Below are positions 9,627 through 19,728 of a stretch of 64,000 nucleotides of DNA, one piece after another. Under the pieces are notes generated by a model. It saw nothing but the letters and a program-made list of their open reading frames with translations. It was not told the DNA's origin and made no database searches. Every line of letters begins with the position of its first letter. Position 1 is the stretch's first letter. Source of the DNA: Calonectria ilicicola (Eukaryota; Ascomycota; Sordariomycetes; Hypocreales; Nectriaceae); the NCBI GenBank assembly GCA_020809705.1, contig CP085832.1, forward strand, positions 1,364,001-1,428,000, given 5' to 3'. The translations under genes and the position numbers were made by a program.

Positions 9627-11689
9627 CTACTTGAAAGCAAGCGCTAAGTCCCCAATGGCGTGCATAGCCTCTGTCATGCTCCATGGATCACCCTCCTCCC
9701 GGCCAACTCTCATCATCAGTACCTGGCCTTGAGCTGCATGCTTGCAATGCCTCTTTTGCTGCCCCCAGCATTTCTGGCACAGGTCCTTGTCCCAACACTT
9801 TTTACAGTGCCACGTCATTTCGCCCTTCTTTATGTCTGTCCAACAGCCACCACATCCTGTGCTTGTCTTGTTCCGGGCCGCGAGGCTCTTCCCAGCTACA
9901 AGCCTGACCAACGTAGCTGCGGGAGGGCACCTGTTGGTCCTGTGGCATTCGGTACAGTAGTAGTGGACACCAGCGTATTGTGTTAGAGAACGGTATACGC
10001 AATCGTTGGGGCCAAGGCCGTTGCCACAGCCCTGACAAATTACTGCTACGAGTATCTCAATAGGCTGGGGCCCTGCTAGACTTGGTGCAAGAGTTGCTTG
10101 TGGCTGGTGCTGCTGCTGCTGCTGCTGTGAGTTTTGATGATATTGTGGAGGAAAATTATGAGCTTGTTGATATTGCACTGGTTGTACATGCTGGGCCACA
10201 TGCACAGGGATTGCGTTGTTGGCTGGGGCGATGGATTGATAGGGAGGGGGGGCATGGTCTTGAGGCGGGGGATGTGCTACAGGATTTGTAGGCTGATGTG
10301 ATGCCGAGTGCTGCCATTGCGATGGTGCAGCCATCGACTGTTCAACCCGACCCGTAGAAAGCTCTATCAACCACATGGCCTGCACGAACTCGTCCTTATC
10401 GAATCGTCCGTTTTGGTCTCGATCCGTTTCCTCCCATATGCGTGAAAGGTCTGATTTCCCTAGCCCACTTGCAAAAAAGATACCCGCAGCTTCTATGCCA
10501 GTGAGATACTGCTTGCTATTGCACTCATCATGAAACTGCCGCTCGTAGCGCGTTCGGGCTGCGGCAGGAATCTCTGGCCGATAACTGTTCCAGGACCCCG
10601 ACGGGATGGATGCTGACTGCACTAGGAGCTGCTGAGATGCCTGTAACTCTGAAGAACCCCATGCCTCAGAAGGCGAAGCAACGGAGCTTGATGGGCGATG
10701 GTGAGATGGGCCTACTCGTAAATCCGACGGCGCAGATGGAGATGTGAAGGATGCCCTGGTTGGTCTGCGAGGTGGTGGCGGCGGCGGCGGGGGTGATTCG
10801 TTTCTCGTCGCTGTATCAGGATCCCATTTTGTAGGTAAAAGGGATGATTGGTATCTGTCAATAATTTCGGGAGAAGGTCGTTGGTTGGACTTTGCGTATG
10901 ACGCAAGTTCGTCGGGAATCGCTTGTGGGAGGAACTGGTGTAGATACATGAACGACGGTGTTGTCGACTGAACTTCGAGTAGGTAAAGTTGCGGATCCCA
11001 GTGACAAAGCACCGTGTTTTTGCCTAGAACACATTTGGAATCTTGGGAATTACCTAGTTCGTGAAGTCTGGCCTTAAGGGGCGGAGGAAGAAGAGCCGTC
11101 ATGAGTCCCTTCTCTGTTTGGACTATGATGGCTCCCTGTGAACCAAAGAATACATTACGGATAGACGAGTATTGTCGTCCTCGGGAATGATGGTCTAAAT
11201 ACGGACCGACGAGGGAGCAGAATGTCTGGGAGAAGCCGGCCGGCGGCGATATCTGAACTGTTCCATCGGAGAAGCGAATGAACCAACCACCAAGCGGTGA
11301 TAGCGAAATATGTTCAACTAGATTAGTGGGCTGGGCAGCTGCCAGGATATCAGGTTTATTGCTTAATACTGTAACCCGAATGAGCATGCATGTTCACAGT
11401 CTCCATGACGGAAGCTGCCATCACTTACACTTGCCACCTATGATCATAATAGCATGTGCTCCATCGGGGGCAGTAGAAATCCATGATATCGCAGTCCCAG
11501 CCAGAGTTTGACTGCTGAAAACACCAGCAAATCTATCCCATATTTGTTGGATGGGAGCGGGCAAGTTGCTACTGTGAAGGTGTTAGTCGATTTCACTCGT
11601 GTTGATGTATGGTTGTCAGCATACGCTAAAGAAAAGACGTCATTGCCAATGGCCCATGAATCGGCTGTCTTGCCGAAGTAGAAAAACAT
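9627..11689 (-). CDS. EH/EF-hand protein with C-terminal ZZ-like zinc finger (5' end uncertain)
   Basis: Exons (minus) 11689-11625, 11571-11429 and 11368-9627 give 649 residues. Introns are GTATGC..CACAG (53 nt) and GTAAGT..TACAG (60 nt). The N-terminal ~230 residues (MFFYFGKTADSWAIGND...) form an unnamed beta-rich region; then come a proline run, an EH-like helix pair with an EF-hand loop (DRDQNGRFDKDEFVQAMW), a Pro/Gln-rich stretch with a poly-Gln run, and a C-terminal Cys/His array: CQGCG, CTECH, CGGCW and HCKKCWDKDLCQKCW, ending with two His in KRHCKHAA. The last part resembles a ZZ-type finger. EH domains suggest endocytic scaffolding; this is inference. The same frame stays open upstream to about 11890 without an ATG, and a good acceptor ends at 11801, so an additional 5' exon is likely. 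Confidence 0.72.
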
Positions 11690-13684
11690 TTTCGTAGTCA
11701 GCCTCGGAAGAACCCAGCCCAGACTTGAGAACGGGTACTCAGCCGTCCAACCCAAAGTAAATGATGGTGCCGTGGGACTTTTAGCTGAACCTACTGGACG
11801 CTGCGAAGTGCGGAGAAAGATGGCGTGAATTAGATGGCTTGGGCTGGGTGAATGCCTTTTAACATTGGGCTCTAACAGAGTTTTCTATCGAGATATTGGA
11901 AAAAGCATTTCTAGGTTATCACAATATCTGGTAACTTCCTTATTTTGGCTTTGCATTTGCAAGCTTGATTTGGTGTATTGACTTGATCTTGCTGAATAGC
12001 TAGACTTTTGTATAGGTGAAAAAAAAGCACCGGTCGCTACGGCGTGCCGCCGAGCACAGCCTGGATACAGCCACAACCTGCCAGCTGAACATGATGCACT
12101 GCAACCCGTGCGCCGTGAGATTAGATGGTCACTTGGAGCTTCCCCATCTTGAGGCTCAAGGCGTTTTGGGTGGCCCGTGGCTTGAGGATCCTTGTCTGAG
12201 CGCCATCCAACAAAACCGATGCATAAAAATTTGGATACTGTTTAGAGGGATTCAAGCATGTTCAATCGTTATATGTTGTGTTGGAAGTTGTTTAATACGG
12301 AAACTACCTGAAGTAGAATGGTATGATTATCAGATTCGGCCATGGATCCATCTCGATTGAATGGACAGTCACGCACGTGTTGAGCTGGGCTGTGAGCAGC
12401 GGCCAACGCACGATTTAAGCTGATCTGGTCTTAGCGTCAGTTCAGATGTCAGCATCGCTCAAAATTGACCCGGTTGCTTTGAACCGAGCGCTGTTTACAG
12501 GATCTTTATGCTTGTTTTTTAGGTCTTGGCGAGGGGTAAATTATGTGGGCTTGGAACCTCTCTGGGACGACCGAGTTAATGTAGCCGAGACGGGACGATC
12601 ATGGGTCCATCAAAAACGCCTTGCGCTAGTGCACATGTTCGAAATGAGAGAATGGATTAATCATGGATTGATGTGAGGGCATTGCGATTAAATACCTCCT
12701 GGATCCGGAGAGATAAAACACCTATTACTGATCGAACCGGTTGGGAGAACTGAGTCTGCACCTGGATCGAGCTTCAGCTCAAACCGGTTTACATTCCAAT
12801 CTTCTTCGCTTTCTAATAGTATCCACTGCTAGAGGTACCATTTACTTCCCTTTATGTTAGGCTATAGCTGTCACATTACCTTGGATAGAGGCTATTTGAA
12901 GAAGTAAATAAGTAAATATAAGCATTCCGTTTTATGGGGTGTGGCAGCGGAAGGCTGTTGAGACTTGAAGGTGAGCGCCCTGTGTAGTATAGTACCAAGC
13001 GTGCTGTGACTTGTGCGCGTAGTAGTGTAGAGTTTGACTGTCATATGGATTGTGACAGCACGTGATTGTAGTAACAGTGTTGACTGCGAGGTAATTGTTA
13101 GTACTAATAGTCTTGGTTGCGAACGATAAAATGCTTTAGTCATTTTGACCAGGGAGAGAGGAGGAGAGAGGAGGTATGCCCTCCCAGGTAAGATGATAAA
13201 CCACTCAATCATTGTCTTAACTAACATCATTAACTTATCTGATTCAAGCCAAGCCTACCCTGTTCAATTCTTTTCACTTCCTTCGCTTAGCCATCTTCCT
13301 TGTTGGTGAGGTGCTGGCCGCGATGCTATTGAGAGATATACTTATTATTTTCTTGGTATAGCCTCAAACAATGCTTAGTCGTGATGGGCTTGACACAATT
13401 GTTGACAACGAAAGAAGAAAATTTGCTCCTATTCCTAGTCAAAGGCAGGGAATGTGCTCGATTGTGTGCATGATACAATGTAATTACTAGGGTATACTAA
13501 GCTAGTACTATACAACCATTGCAATAAACTAGTTATCATAACAGCCTAACTGCTGTGGCAAAAGACCAAGCAGGACTACGATTACCCTGCAGCAATGCGC
13601 TTGTATATGACCCCCAGACAACCCTTCTTGAGACCTTCAGGTTTGCCGGTTGTTACCTAAATTAATTATTTAAACAAAACCATC
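11690..13684. other. Intergenic, border of the accessory region
   Basis: Nothing coding is supported apart from the possible extra 5' exon of the EH/zinc-finger gene near 11690-11800. From about 12890 the DNA becomes AT-rich with many short repeats of AGTA/TACT type and no recognisable gene. Confidence 0.5.
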
Positions 13685-14800
13685 CTAATACCTTAAGCTA
13701 TGAAAATAAACTCCAGAAAGGCTCACACCTATAGTATACTGTTGAGTCATTCCAAAGAGTATACTACTAATAATGCTTATAACAGCTGTACGTGGCAAAT
13801 ACTGACTCTGCTGGAGAACGCTAACCATCGATTTCATGCTCTCGTCGTCACCTTTTAGGATTCGATATCCTGGTGTTTGTGACGAGGTGCCTGAAAGGCT
13901 TTCAGTGCTGCTACTCTGTGCGATAATGCCCCTGAGAAACTGCACAGCATTGGGATCTTCGGTGACTATCGAGAAGTCGTTTTTAGCCTGTAAGGCTTGC
14001 AAGGCTGGATTAGTATTCCCATTATCAACGGAGAAAGTCAACCCTTGGCTGCACCATAAATTTCCGTCAGAGCCGACCCAGAATATATATGGTATTCCGC
14101 CATAGTTAACACCGCACGGACTGACTTTGTTTCGGAGCTTTTGTCCGCCAATGACTGCGGCGAGGCTGACTTGACGCATCCATGTTTTTCCATCTTGTGC
14201 CTTGGTATACCAAATTCCATCGTTGGCACTTCCATTCCAAATGAGAGTTAATTCTGCCTTGTCTTCCGAAACAAAAACGGCAGGACTAGTAACATCCAGG
14301 GCGCTACCCTTTAAAGGGAAGGTCACCGAAACGACATCAGTCCACTTTGGAGCTTCAACCAAGGTAGTCATCCACGTGCCGTCTTGGCCAGACCCATTGA
14401 AGAACAGACAAAGCTTGTCTTGAAACACGGCCATGGTTGCGCTAGTCTGCTCACGAATCGAGAGTCCGTTAGCACCGACGGCCTGTGGATATTTGAATGA
14501 AATAGAACCGTCGGTGTTTAATGTTGAGTATGTGTGGCGTAAGTGTGGATTGTTTCTAGGCACTGAAAAATTCCAAACAAGGTGGATCTTGTTCTGGTAG
14601 ACTGCCACAGCTGGACTTGTCCATGATGCGAAGCCCTCGTAAGAATTCATTGACTTGGACACAGGCTGGACTTGGGCCCAGGTTTTGCCATCTATAGAAG
14701 ATGTCCACCAGGTACTGTCATTTCCGGACCCGTTGAAGAACACATACAAACTGTCATTGTAAACAACAGCAGACGGGGTTGTGTAGTCGGCGATGGACAT
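13685..14800 (-). CDS. Beta-propeller lectin-like protein (5' end possibly decayed)
   Basis: A 371-residue frame with about five imperfect blades of ~45-60 residues. Each blade has the pattern T-S/P-A-V-x-V-[YF]-x-[DN]-x-L followed by [FW]NGSG.D..W[WMY]T: YNDSLYVFFNGSGNDSTWW, YQNKIHLVWNFS, FQDKLCLFFNGSGQDGTWM, LIWNGSANDGIWYT and a last YIFWVGSDGNLW. This resembles bacterial and fungal propeller lectins of the PLL/PVL type and sialidase-like folds; a glycan-binding role is inferred. No signal peptide is visible. About 130 residues without blade motif follow. The ATG at 14800 is the first in this frame. A 5' exon (ATG at 14922, intron 14803-14879, GTATGC..CATAG) would add 15 residues in phase, but the blade linker also reads through the region just before the ATG until a TAA. 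Confidence 0.62.
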   Translation of the reverse strand: MSIADYTTPSAVVYNDSLYVFFNGSGNDSTWWTSSIDGKTWAQVQPVSKSMNSYEGFASWTSPAVAVYQNKIHLVWNFSVPRNNPHLRHTYSTLNTDGSISFKYPQAVGANGLSIREQTSATMAVFQDKLCLFFNGSGQDGTWMTTLVEAPKWTDVVSVTFPLKGSALDVTSPAVFVSEDKAELTLIWNGSANDGIWYTKAQDGKTWMRQVSLAAVIGGQKLRNKVSPCGVNYGGIPYIFWVGSDGNLWCSQGLTFSVDNGNTNPALQALQAKNDFSIVTEDPNAVQFLRGIIAQSSSTESLSGTSSQTPGYRILKGDDESMKSMVSVLQQSQYLPRTAVISIISSILFGMTQQYTIGVSLSGVYFHSLRY

Positions 14801-15153
14801 GCCTATGGCACCAAGAGAAACAGAACCGTTTTAAATGCTCGTTTATGCGGTAAAACGGGAGGAAAGATGTTATGCATACACAAAACGATCAGCGGGCGCG
14901 TCTCCGATGACCGGAGCGGCATGGCTGCCCTTCTACAGGTTAGTGATTATCTTGCCTAGACTTTAGAGAAATTCTTGATGGCGCAAATAAATATAGAACA
15001 AATCAAAGAAAATATTTATATGGGTTTGTTATCATAAATAAGGTTATAGGAAATAGCACTTATTAGGTTGTAATAGTAATTTCTCCGTGGGATATCAAGG
15101 CTTGAACAGCAATCTACCATGCTGGTTTTATTTCGGGCCTACTCTGAACAATC

Positions 15154-16966
15154 CTATCCTTTATTCGTAAGCCTCACATGAACGGGAGCGCCATCTTTAG
15201 AGTGGGCTGTAGCCTTGCCAGTGGTGTACATCCTGTCACCCTCAACTAACTTCTTATCCACTTTGAATCCCTGCTGCTCCCTTAGAGCATCCCATTCATT
15301 CTAAGCCATCTCAACGCCCAAATCACGTAAAGTAAGCACTAGAGCTGGTTTGAGGACAACAATGGCCATTTCTTGGCCGATGCATCTTCTGGGTCCAAGT
15401 TGGAAAGCCCTCCATAGGTTCCTTTTGGGATGCAGCTCATGACCGACTGAGACCAGAAAGCGCTCCGGAATAAACTCAAGCGGCCTAGGAAAATTTTCAG
15501 GGTCCCGATGAATGGTGATCGAACTATCAAATAGGTCAAACCCGTCTGTAGGCCATGCAACGTCTGATCCTGCTATTTGGAATGTAAAGTCAGGTTGCCC
15601 TTGTCTGATGGTGATTGTAGCTGGTTCTAGTCGCAGGGTTTCCTTAACAATCGCCAATGTGTATTTTAGTGAATCAAGAGGCTGTGGATATTCTCGGATT
15701 TTATCTGAGGCCGTTCGAGGATCAGGCCCAAGAATTAAATCGTGCTCTTCTCGTAGTTTGATGAGGCACTCGGGATGTAACTGTAACTGTTTAAAGATAC
15801 GAGGAATAGTGATAGAGATTGCATCATCGCCCCCAAATAGAAATATCATAGCTTGACAAGTCATGAAATCTACAAAAGATTCCTCTGGAGTGCCATTGGA
15901 AATATTTGCTTTGTTGTTGGCGGCGCGGGTATATTCTTCAGCCCCTGCTTGAATGATGGTTTGGAACCCCCTGGTTTCCGAACAGATACTTTTTAAAATA
16001 GAAGGCCGAACCAGACGGAAAAATTCATTTCTCTTGTGCCGTAAAAACCATGTAAACAAGGGGGTTGCTCTCCAAACCAGCTTCAGGGGATTAAGCGTTA
16101 TCTCCATCCGTTCCAACTGTTCTCGATATGCAACGCTGAAACGGGAAGGATGGGAAGAGAGAGAATTAAGACGCATATCGCTGCCACGGTTAGTAAGGAG
16201 GAGACATAAACCAAGGGGTTCGATTGCTCACAGAATCACTCTCGCTGCAGCATCAAACGCCAAATCGCTACGCATTTCCTCAAAAGGAAACGGCTCACCC
16301 CACGCACCATTTCCGCCAGAAAGATTCTTCAACGAATTTGCAAATGCTTCGGCCTCTTGAATGAGGGCGGGTATCCAATTGCGAATATTGGCCTGACTAA
16401 ACCCAGGGTTGAACCTTGAGCGCCATGTACGCCATTGTTCACCTTGCATACAATTTAGGTCTTCCCCCTTGGTAATTGGATCCAAGAACAAGAACTCTGC
16501 TTCCATGGGCGATTTTGGCAATTTGCTACTGATTTCCATCTGATTAGAGATGTAAGCTTTCATCGAAAAGATCATGGGTTTTCCAATGGGCCAGATATCA
16601 ACGTATATAATATGGGGGCATTCATCTTCTTCTGGAAAGAATTTCATCCAATATTTGCTCATGTGATAGCCAAAGCTTTGGATGAAATTGGCATCTGAGG
16701 CCCAATCCTTGAAAAATTGCACAACGATGGGAAGATGACCCAACAAAAGAGAATGGTTCATGACAGGCTGGTTGGTTAACTTAAGCCGACCCCTGTAGGT
16801 GTGGAAAACTTACGATGCCCTGAGACTTCAATTTTCGGATTTTTATTCTTGCTTGGTACAACTTAAATATGAAATTCAAGCTCAAGGTTACCGATACCGC
16901 AATCGCAAGCCTCGTGACAGTAAGCCACTGGCCCCAGCGATCATGGTAAAGATGTAATTCAGTCAT
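15154..16966 (-). pseudogene. Cytochrome P450, interrupted by one in-frame TAG near the C-terminus
   Basis: Exons 16966-16814, 16767-16232 and 16180-15301 (minus) encode 522 residues; introns are 46 nt (GTAAGT..ACCAG) and 51 nt (GTGAGC..GGCAG, ACTAAC branch). There is a membrane anchor at about residues 14-36, an NHSLLLGHL segment after the first splice, WRTWRSRFNPGFS, a variant I-helix (FLFGGDDAIS in place of AGxDT), the ExxR KETLR, FIPERF, and the heme-binding FQLGPRRCIG with Cys496. All catalytic motifs are therefore present. The frame stops at TAG 15303-15301, yet continues open for 48 more codons (15300-15157) that read as a normal P450 tail, with GDRMYTTGKA...KDGAPVHVRL, to a TAG at 15156-15154. 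The type resembles the stcB-like group of secondary-metabolism P450s. It lies head to head with the terpene synthase. Whether the 522-residue product is functional is open. Confidence 0.8.
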
Positions 16967-18251
16967 ATCAAAGAACGATGTTATTCATGAAAATATATAG
17001 GACAAGAAAAAATTCGGGGAACCCCGTACAGGAGTTGTTGGAAACAGCTGAGGACCGTATCCTGTAGAAATATTGTGAAAAGATAACAACCCTCCGCTTC
17101 CTACCCAACTAGTTATCACCTAAGACTATCATGTATGAATGTAGAGTTAGTAATACGTCATGTGAGTTATCTTGCTAATTCACGCAAGTCTAGGGTCATG
17201 TCCTCTCAAGCTACGTCAACTTGAAATGTCAGTATGACAAACAAGTACCCATAATGGAACAACTGTGGACGATAACCGGGCTTATCTCTCATTTCTTATT
17301 GTCTATTCGTCACCTGTCCATGCATTGAGTGGAACCTAAACTAGTAAAATGCCCCTAACATGCCGTGTCATACCATGCTGTGCCGGGTGCCGCTTTGGGC
17401 GTACTAGGTCGGAGAACCCGATTGCCGATGGTTTTTAGTTTATTTTTTACTTTCCACGGAAGACGTGAAACCTCTACTATGATCTGTAGATTTATATATT
17501 TATATATCTATAAATAGTGAAACCAGGCCGGTTAGAATAATACTCAAACATGTTTCCGTACTGCTAAACCACAATTGAGAGTGCCAATTTTGTGACAGTG
17601 CATCCAGAAGGGATGTTAGACTGGTTTGGTGTATGACATCAAAGCAAAAACGACAACAAGCACTTGCATGAGCTGAGCCAAAACGACCAGTATTATTCTG
17701 CGACTATAATAGCGTGCCGTCATATTTGGACGAAGTGGCAAAGTGGTCCTGTTAAATTTCATTCGATCATCAACCATGCGGCTAAGGAAAAGCCCCGCCG
17801 CCTAACCAACTTCGACCAGTTAATCTTTTCGAATCTATCTAGTATGAACCCACCATAGGCGGCCCAGGTACCCGGTTACTGCACAAGTAGCCGCCACGAC
17901 ACCTCTCTTCTGTGCGACGGAGGATACTAAATTGGAGTAGATCCTGATCGTCGCAACGGTTAGCGGCAAGAAACTTTTTGCCGCGCTGTGCCGTGTTTTG
18001 TCCCTCAGATCATGCTGCATTGAAATGACAGTGGGGAGACGTGATTGGTCCATGTTGAAGCGAGGTTATGGATCCAAGTTATCGGTCGAGCTGATGGCAG
18101 ATCAAACTCACTATGGTTAGCGACTTACGATGATGCATATTTTTATAGCAACAATGACTTGATAAAAGGCACTGTTGTTCTTGCTACGAGAAGGGTCTTG
18201 TTGATACAAATAATTTCGGTTTTATTGCGATTCGACCATTTAGCCATCAAG
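16967..18251. other. Shared intergenic region between divergent P450 and terpene synthase
   Basis: About 1.3 kb, AT-rich in part (a TATATATTTATATATC stretch near 17490-17510). It serves as the promoter region of both divergent genes. It contains one symmetrical CGG/CCG element. The small open frames here have no supporting features. Confidence 0.55.
17409..17421. promoter_or_regulatory. Candidate zinc-cluster regulator site, TCGG-N5-CCGA
   Basis: The 13-mer TCGGAGAACCCGA has perfect inverted arms around a 5-base spacer, the geometry bound by Gal4-type homodimers. It lies in the P450/terpene synthase divergent promoter. No binding data; a chance match is possible. Confidence 0.3.
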
Positions 18252-19383
18252 ATGCAGTTGTTATCCACCCCCTCGGTTTGCAACCCTGTACAAAGCCAGA
18301 ATGTTTCTACATTCTTTTCTCGATATCCCGCCGCTGTTAGTATTGGAGCGCGGGATGTTGAAGCAGCTCTGAGGGATATTCGCGAACTTGCTTCCGAAGC
18401 AGGTTCTCGAGAAAGGCGTCGAGCCGAGATCCGTCACTCTAATCCATTTGGAGATGCTTTTGCCATTTGCCACTGTTCAGCCTTCCCAGAAAGGCTCGTC
18501 TTGTTAGCCAGCCTCATAGATGTCATGTGGATTCACGATGGTTAGTTTAGTGCTCCTCATCAAGTAAATGCTTCACTAAGCTAACAATTTGATGATAGAT
18601 GTGACTGAGGAATTGGACCATGAATCTGTGAGTAGCAGAACGACAGCCGTGTGGAAAAGACTGACCCTTAGAACAGGCGTGCAGAGAACACGATATTCTC
18701 GCAGAAGTCCTCCGACTTGACATTGATCCTTCTACGTTTCCATCTGTCAATGTGCGACAAAAGACATTGGCAAGTGTGTTGCGAAAGGCCATCGATATCG
18801 ATACAGAGCAGGCCCCACTGATGGTTGATACGCTTAATCATTACCTGGAAACTTTTGACAACCGTGATGATGACTTTTCCGAAATGAGGGAGTACATGCC
18901 TTATCGTATTTCCAACTGTGGTTATTGGTGGGTTTCTGTCCTCTCAACAAATGTTTGTATTTCTACTCTAACTCTTATTCGATGCTTAGGATTTCGCCTT
19001 TCTTCATCCGTTGGGGAATGGGCATAACATTAAGCCAAGATGACTATCAAACCATCGAACAATACGACATTGCAATGGGGAATGTGCTAGGTCTAACTAA
19101 TGATTATTTCAGCTGGAATATTGAAAAAGATCAACCAACAGATCGGATGAGAAACGGTGTTCGTGTTTTTATGAAGGAGCATAACGTCAGTCCAGAGGTG
19201 GCACAAAAACTCCTCCTTGGAGTCATTGTCGAAGAAGAATCTCGAGCGGCGAGGTTGAAGAGTGAGAGATTGAAGAAACCTGCTTCCCAGCAGCTTTTGC
19301 AATACTTCGAAGCAATTGAGCTCTATGTCGGGGGTAGTTGTTACTGGCACGCGACTGCGCCTCGTTATCAGATATTTGAATAG
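18252..19383 (+). CDS. Class I terpene synthase, single domain (fusicoccadiene-synthase cyclase type)
   Basis: Exons 18252-18540, 18599-18627, 18677-18927 and 18990-19383 give 320 residues. The introns (58, 49 and 62 nt) have good donors and GCTAAC/CTGAC branch sites. The first splice itself builds the Asp-rich motif HDDVTEE (D96-D97..E100). Further class I landmarks are R183 as the likely diphosphate sensor, the NSE motif NDYFSWNIE (N227, S231, E235), and a C-terminal W309..R315-Y316 pair. NPFGDAFA and RWGMGI are as in the cyclase half of chimeric fungal di/sesterterpene synthases, but no prenyltransferase domain follows, so precursor must come from elsewhere. The product cannot be predicted. 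The ATG at 18252 is the first in frame. An open segment at 19452-19607 follows a strong acceptor, but no in-phase GT donor was found for it. Confidence 0.82.
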
Positions 19384-19728
19384 GACGTTGTAGCTAGAAA
19401 CGTTGTTTTTTTTAATTCCACTAAAGCCTAAACTTTCTGTATGCACCACAGGGTTTGGGCTACACATAACCGACCTGTCCAGCTATCAGAGGATGGGAAC
19501 ATCAAGGAAGTGGACAAAATGCCTGGAGAACATGATTTCAAGTTTAGAACTAAATTTGAAGTGCCAAATATCAGCGCTCAACGTTCATTATTCCTTCAAT
19601 ATTATTAGTTTTTATCTAAACCCCTGATATATACTTTTCCGACTTGCTCGAATGTTTCAAGAAAGAATGAAAATGTACAAGAACGTAAGACTATTTCTTA
19701 ACCCAGCGGCCCTTTCCACCTTGAATTC
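19384..19728. other. Intergenic between convergent genes
   Basis: The 3' flanks of the terpene synthase and the Thr-rich protein gene. It includes a poly-T tract and a good CACAG acceptor ending at 19451, whose exon could not be joined in phase. Confidence 0.5.

Noticed and set aside
19452..19607. Extra 3' exon of the terpene synthase (open frame reading VWATHNRPVQLSEDGN...)
   Set aside because: The acceptor is strong, but no GT donor in the preceding exon leaves the required two bases; every nearby GT gives the wrong phase.
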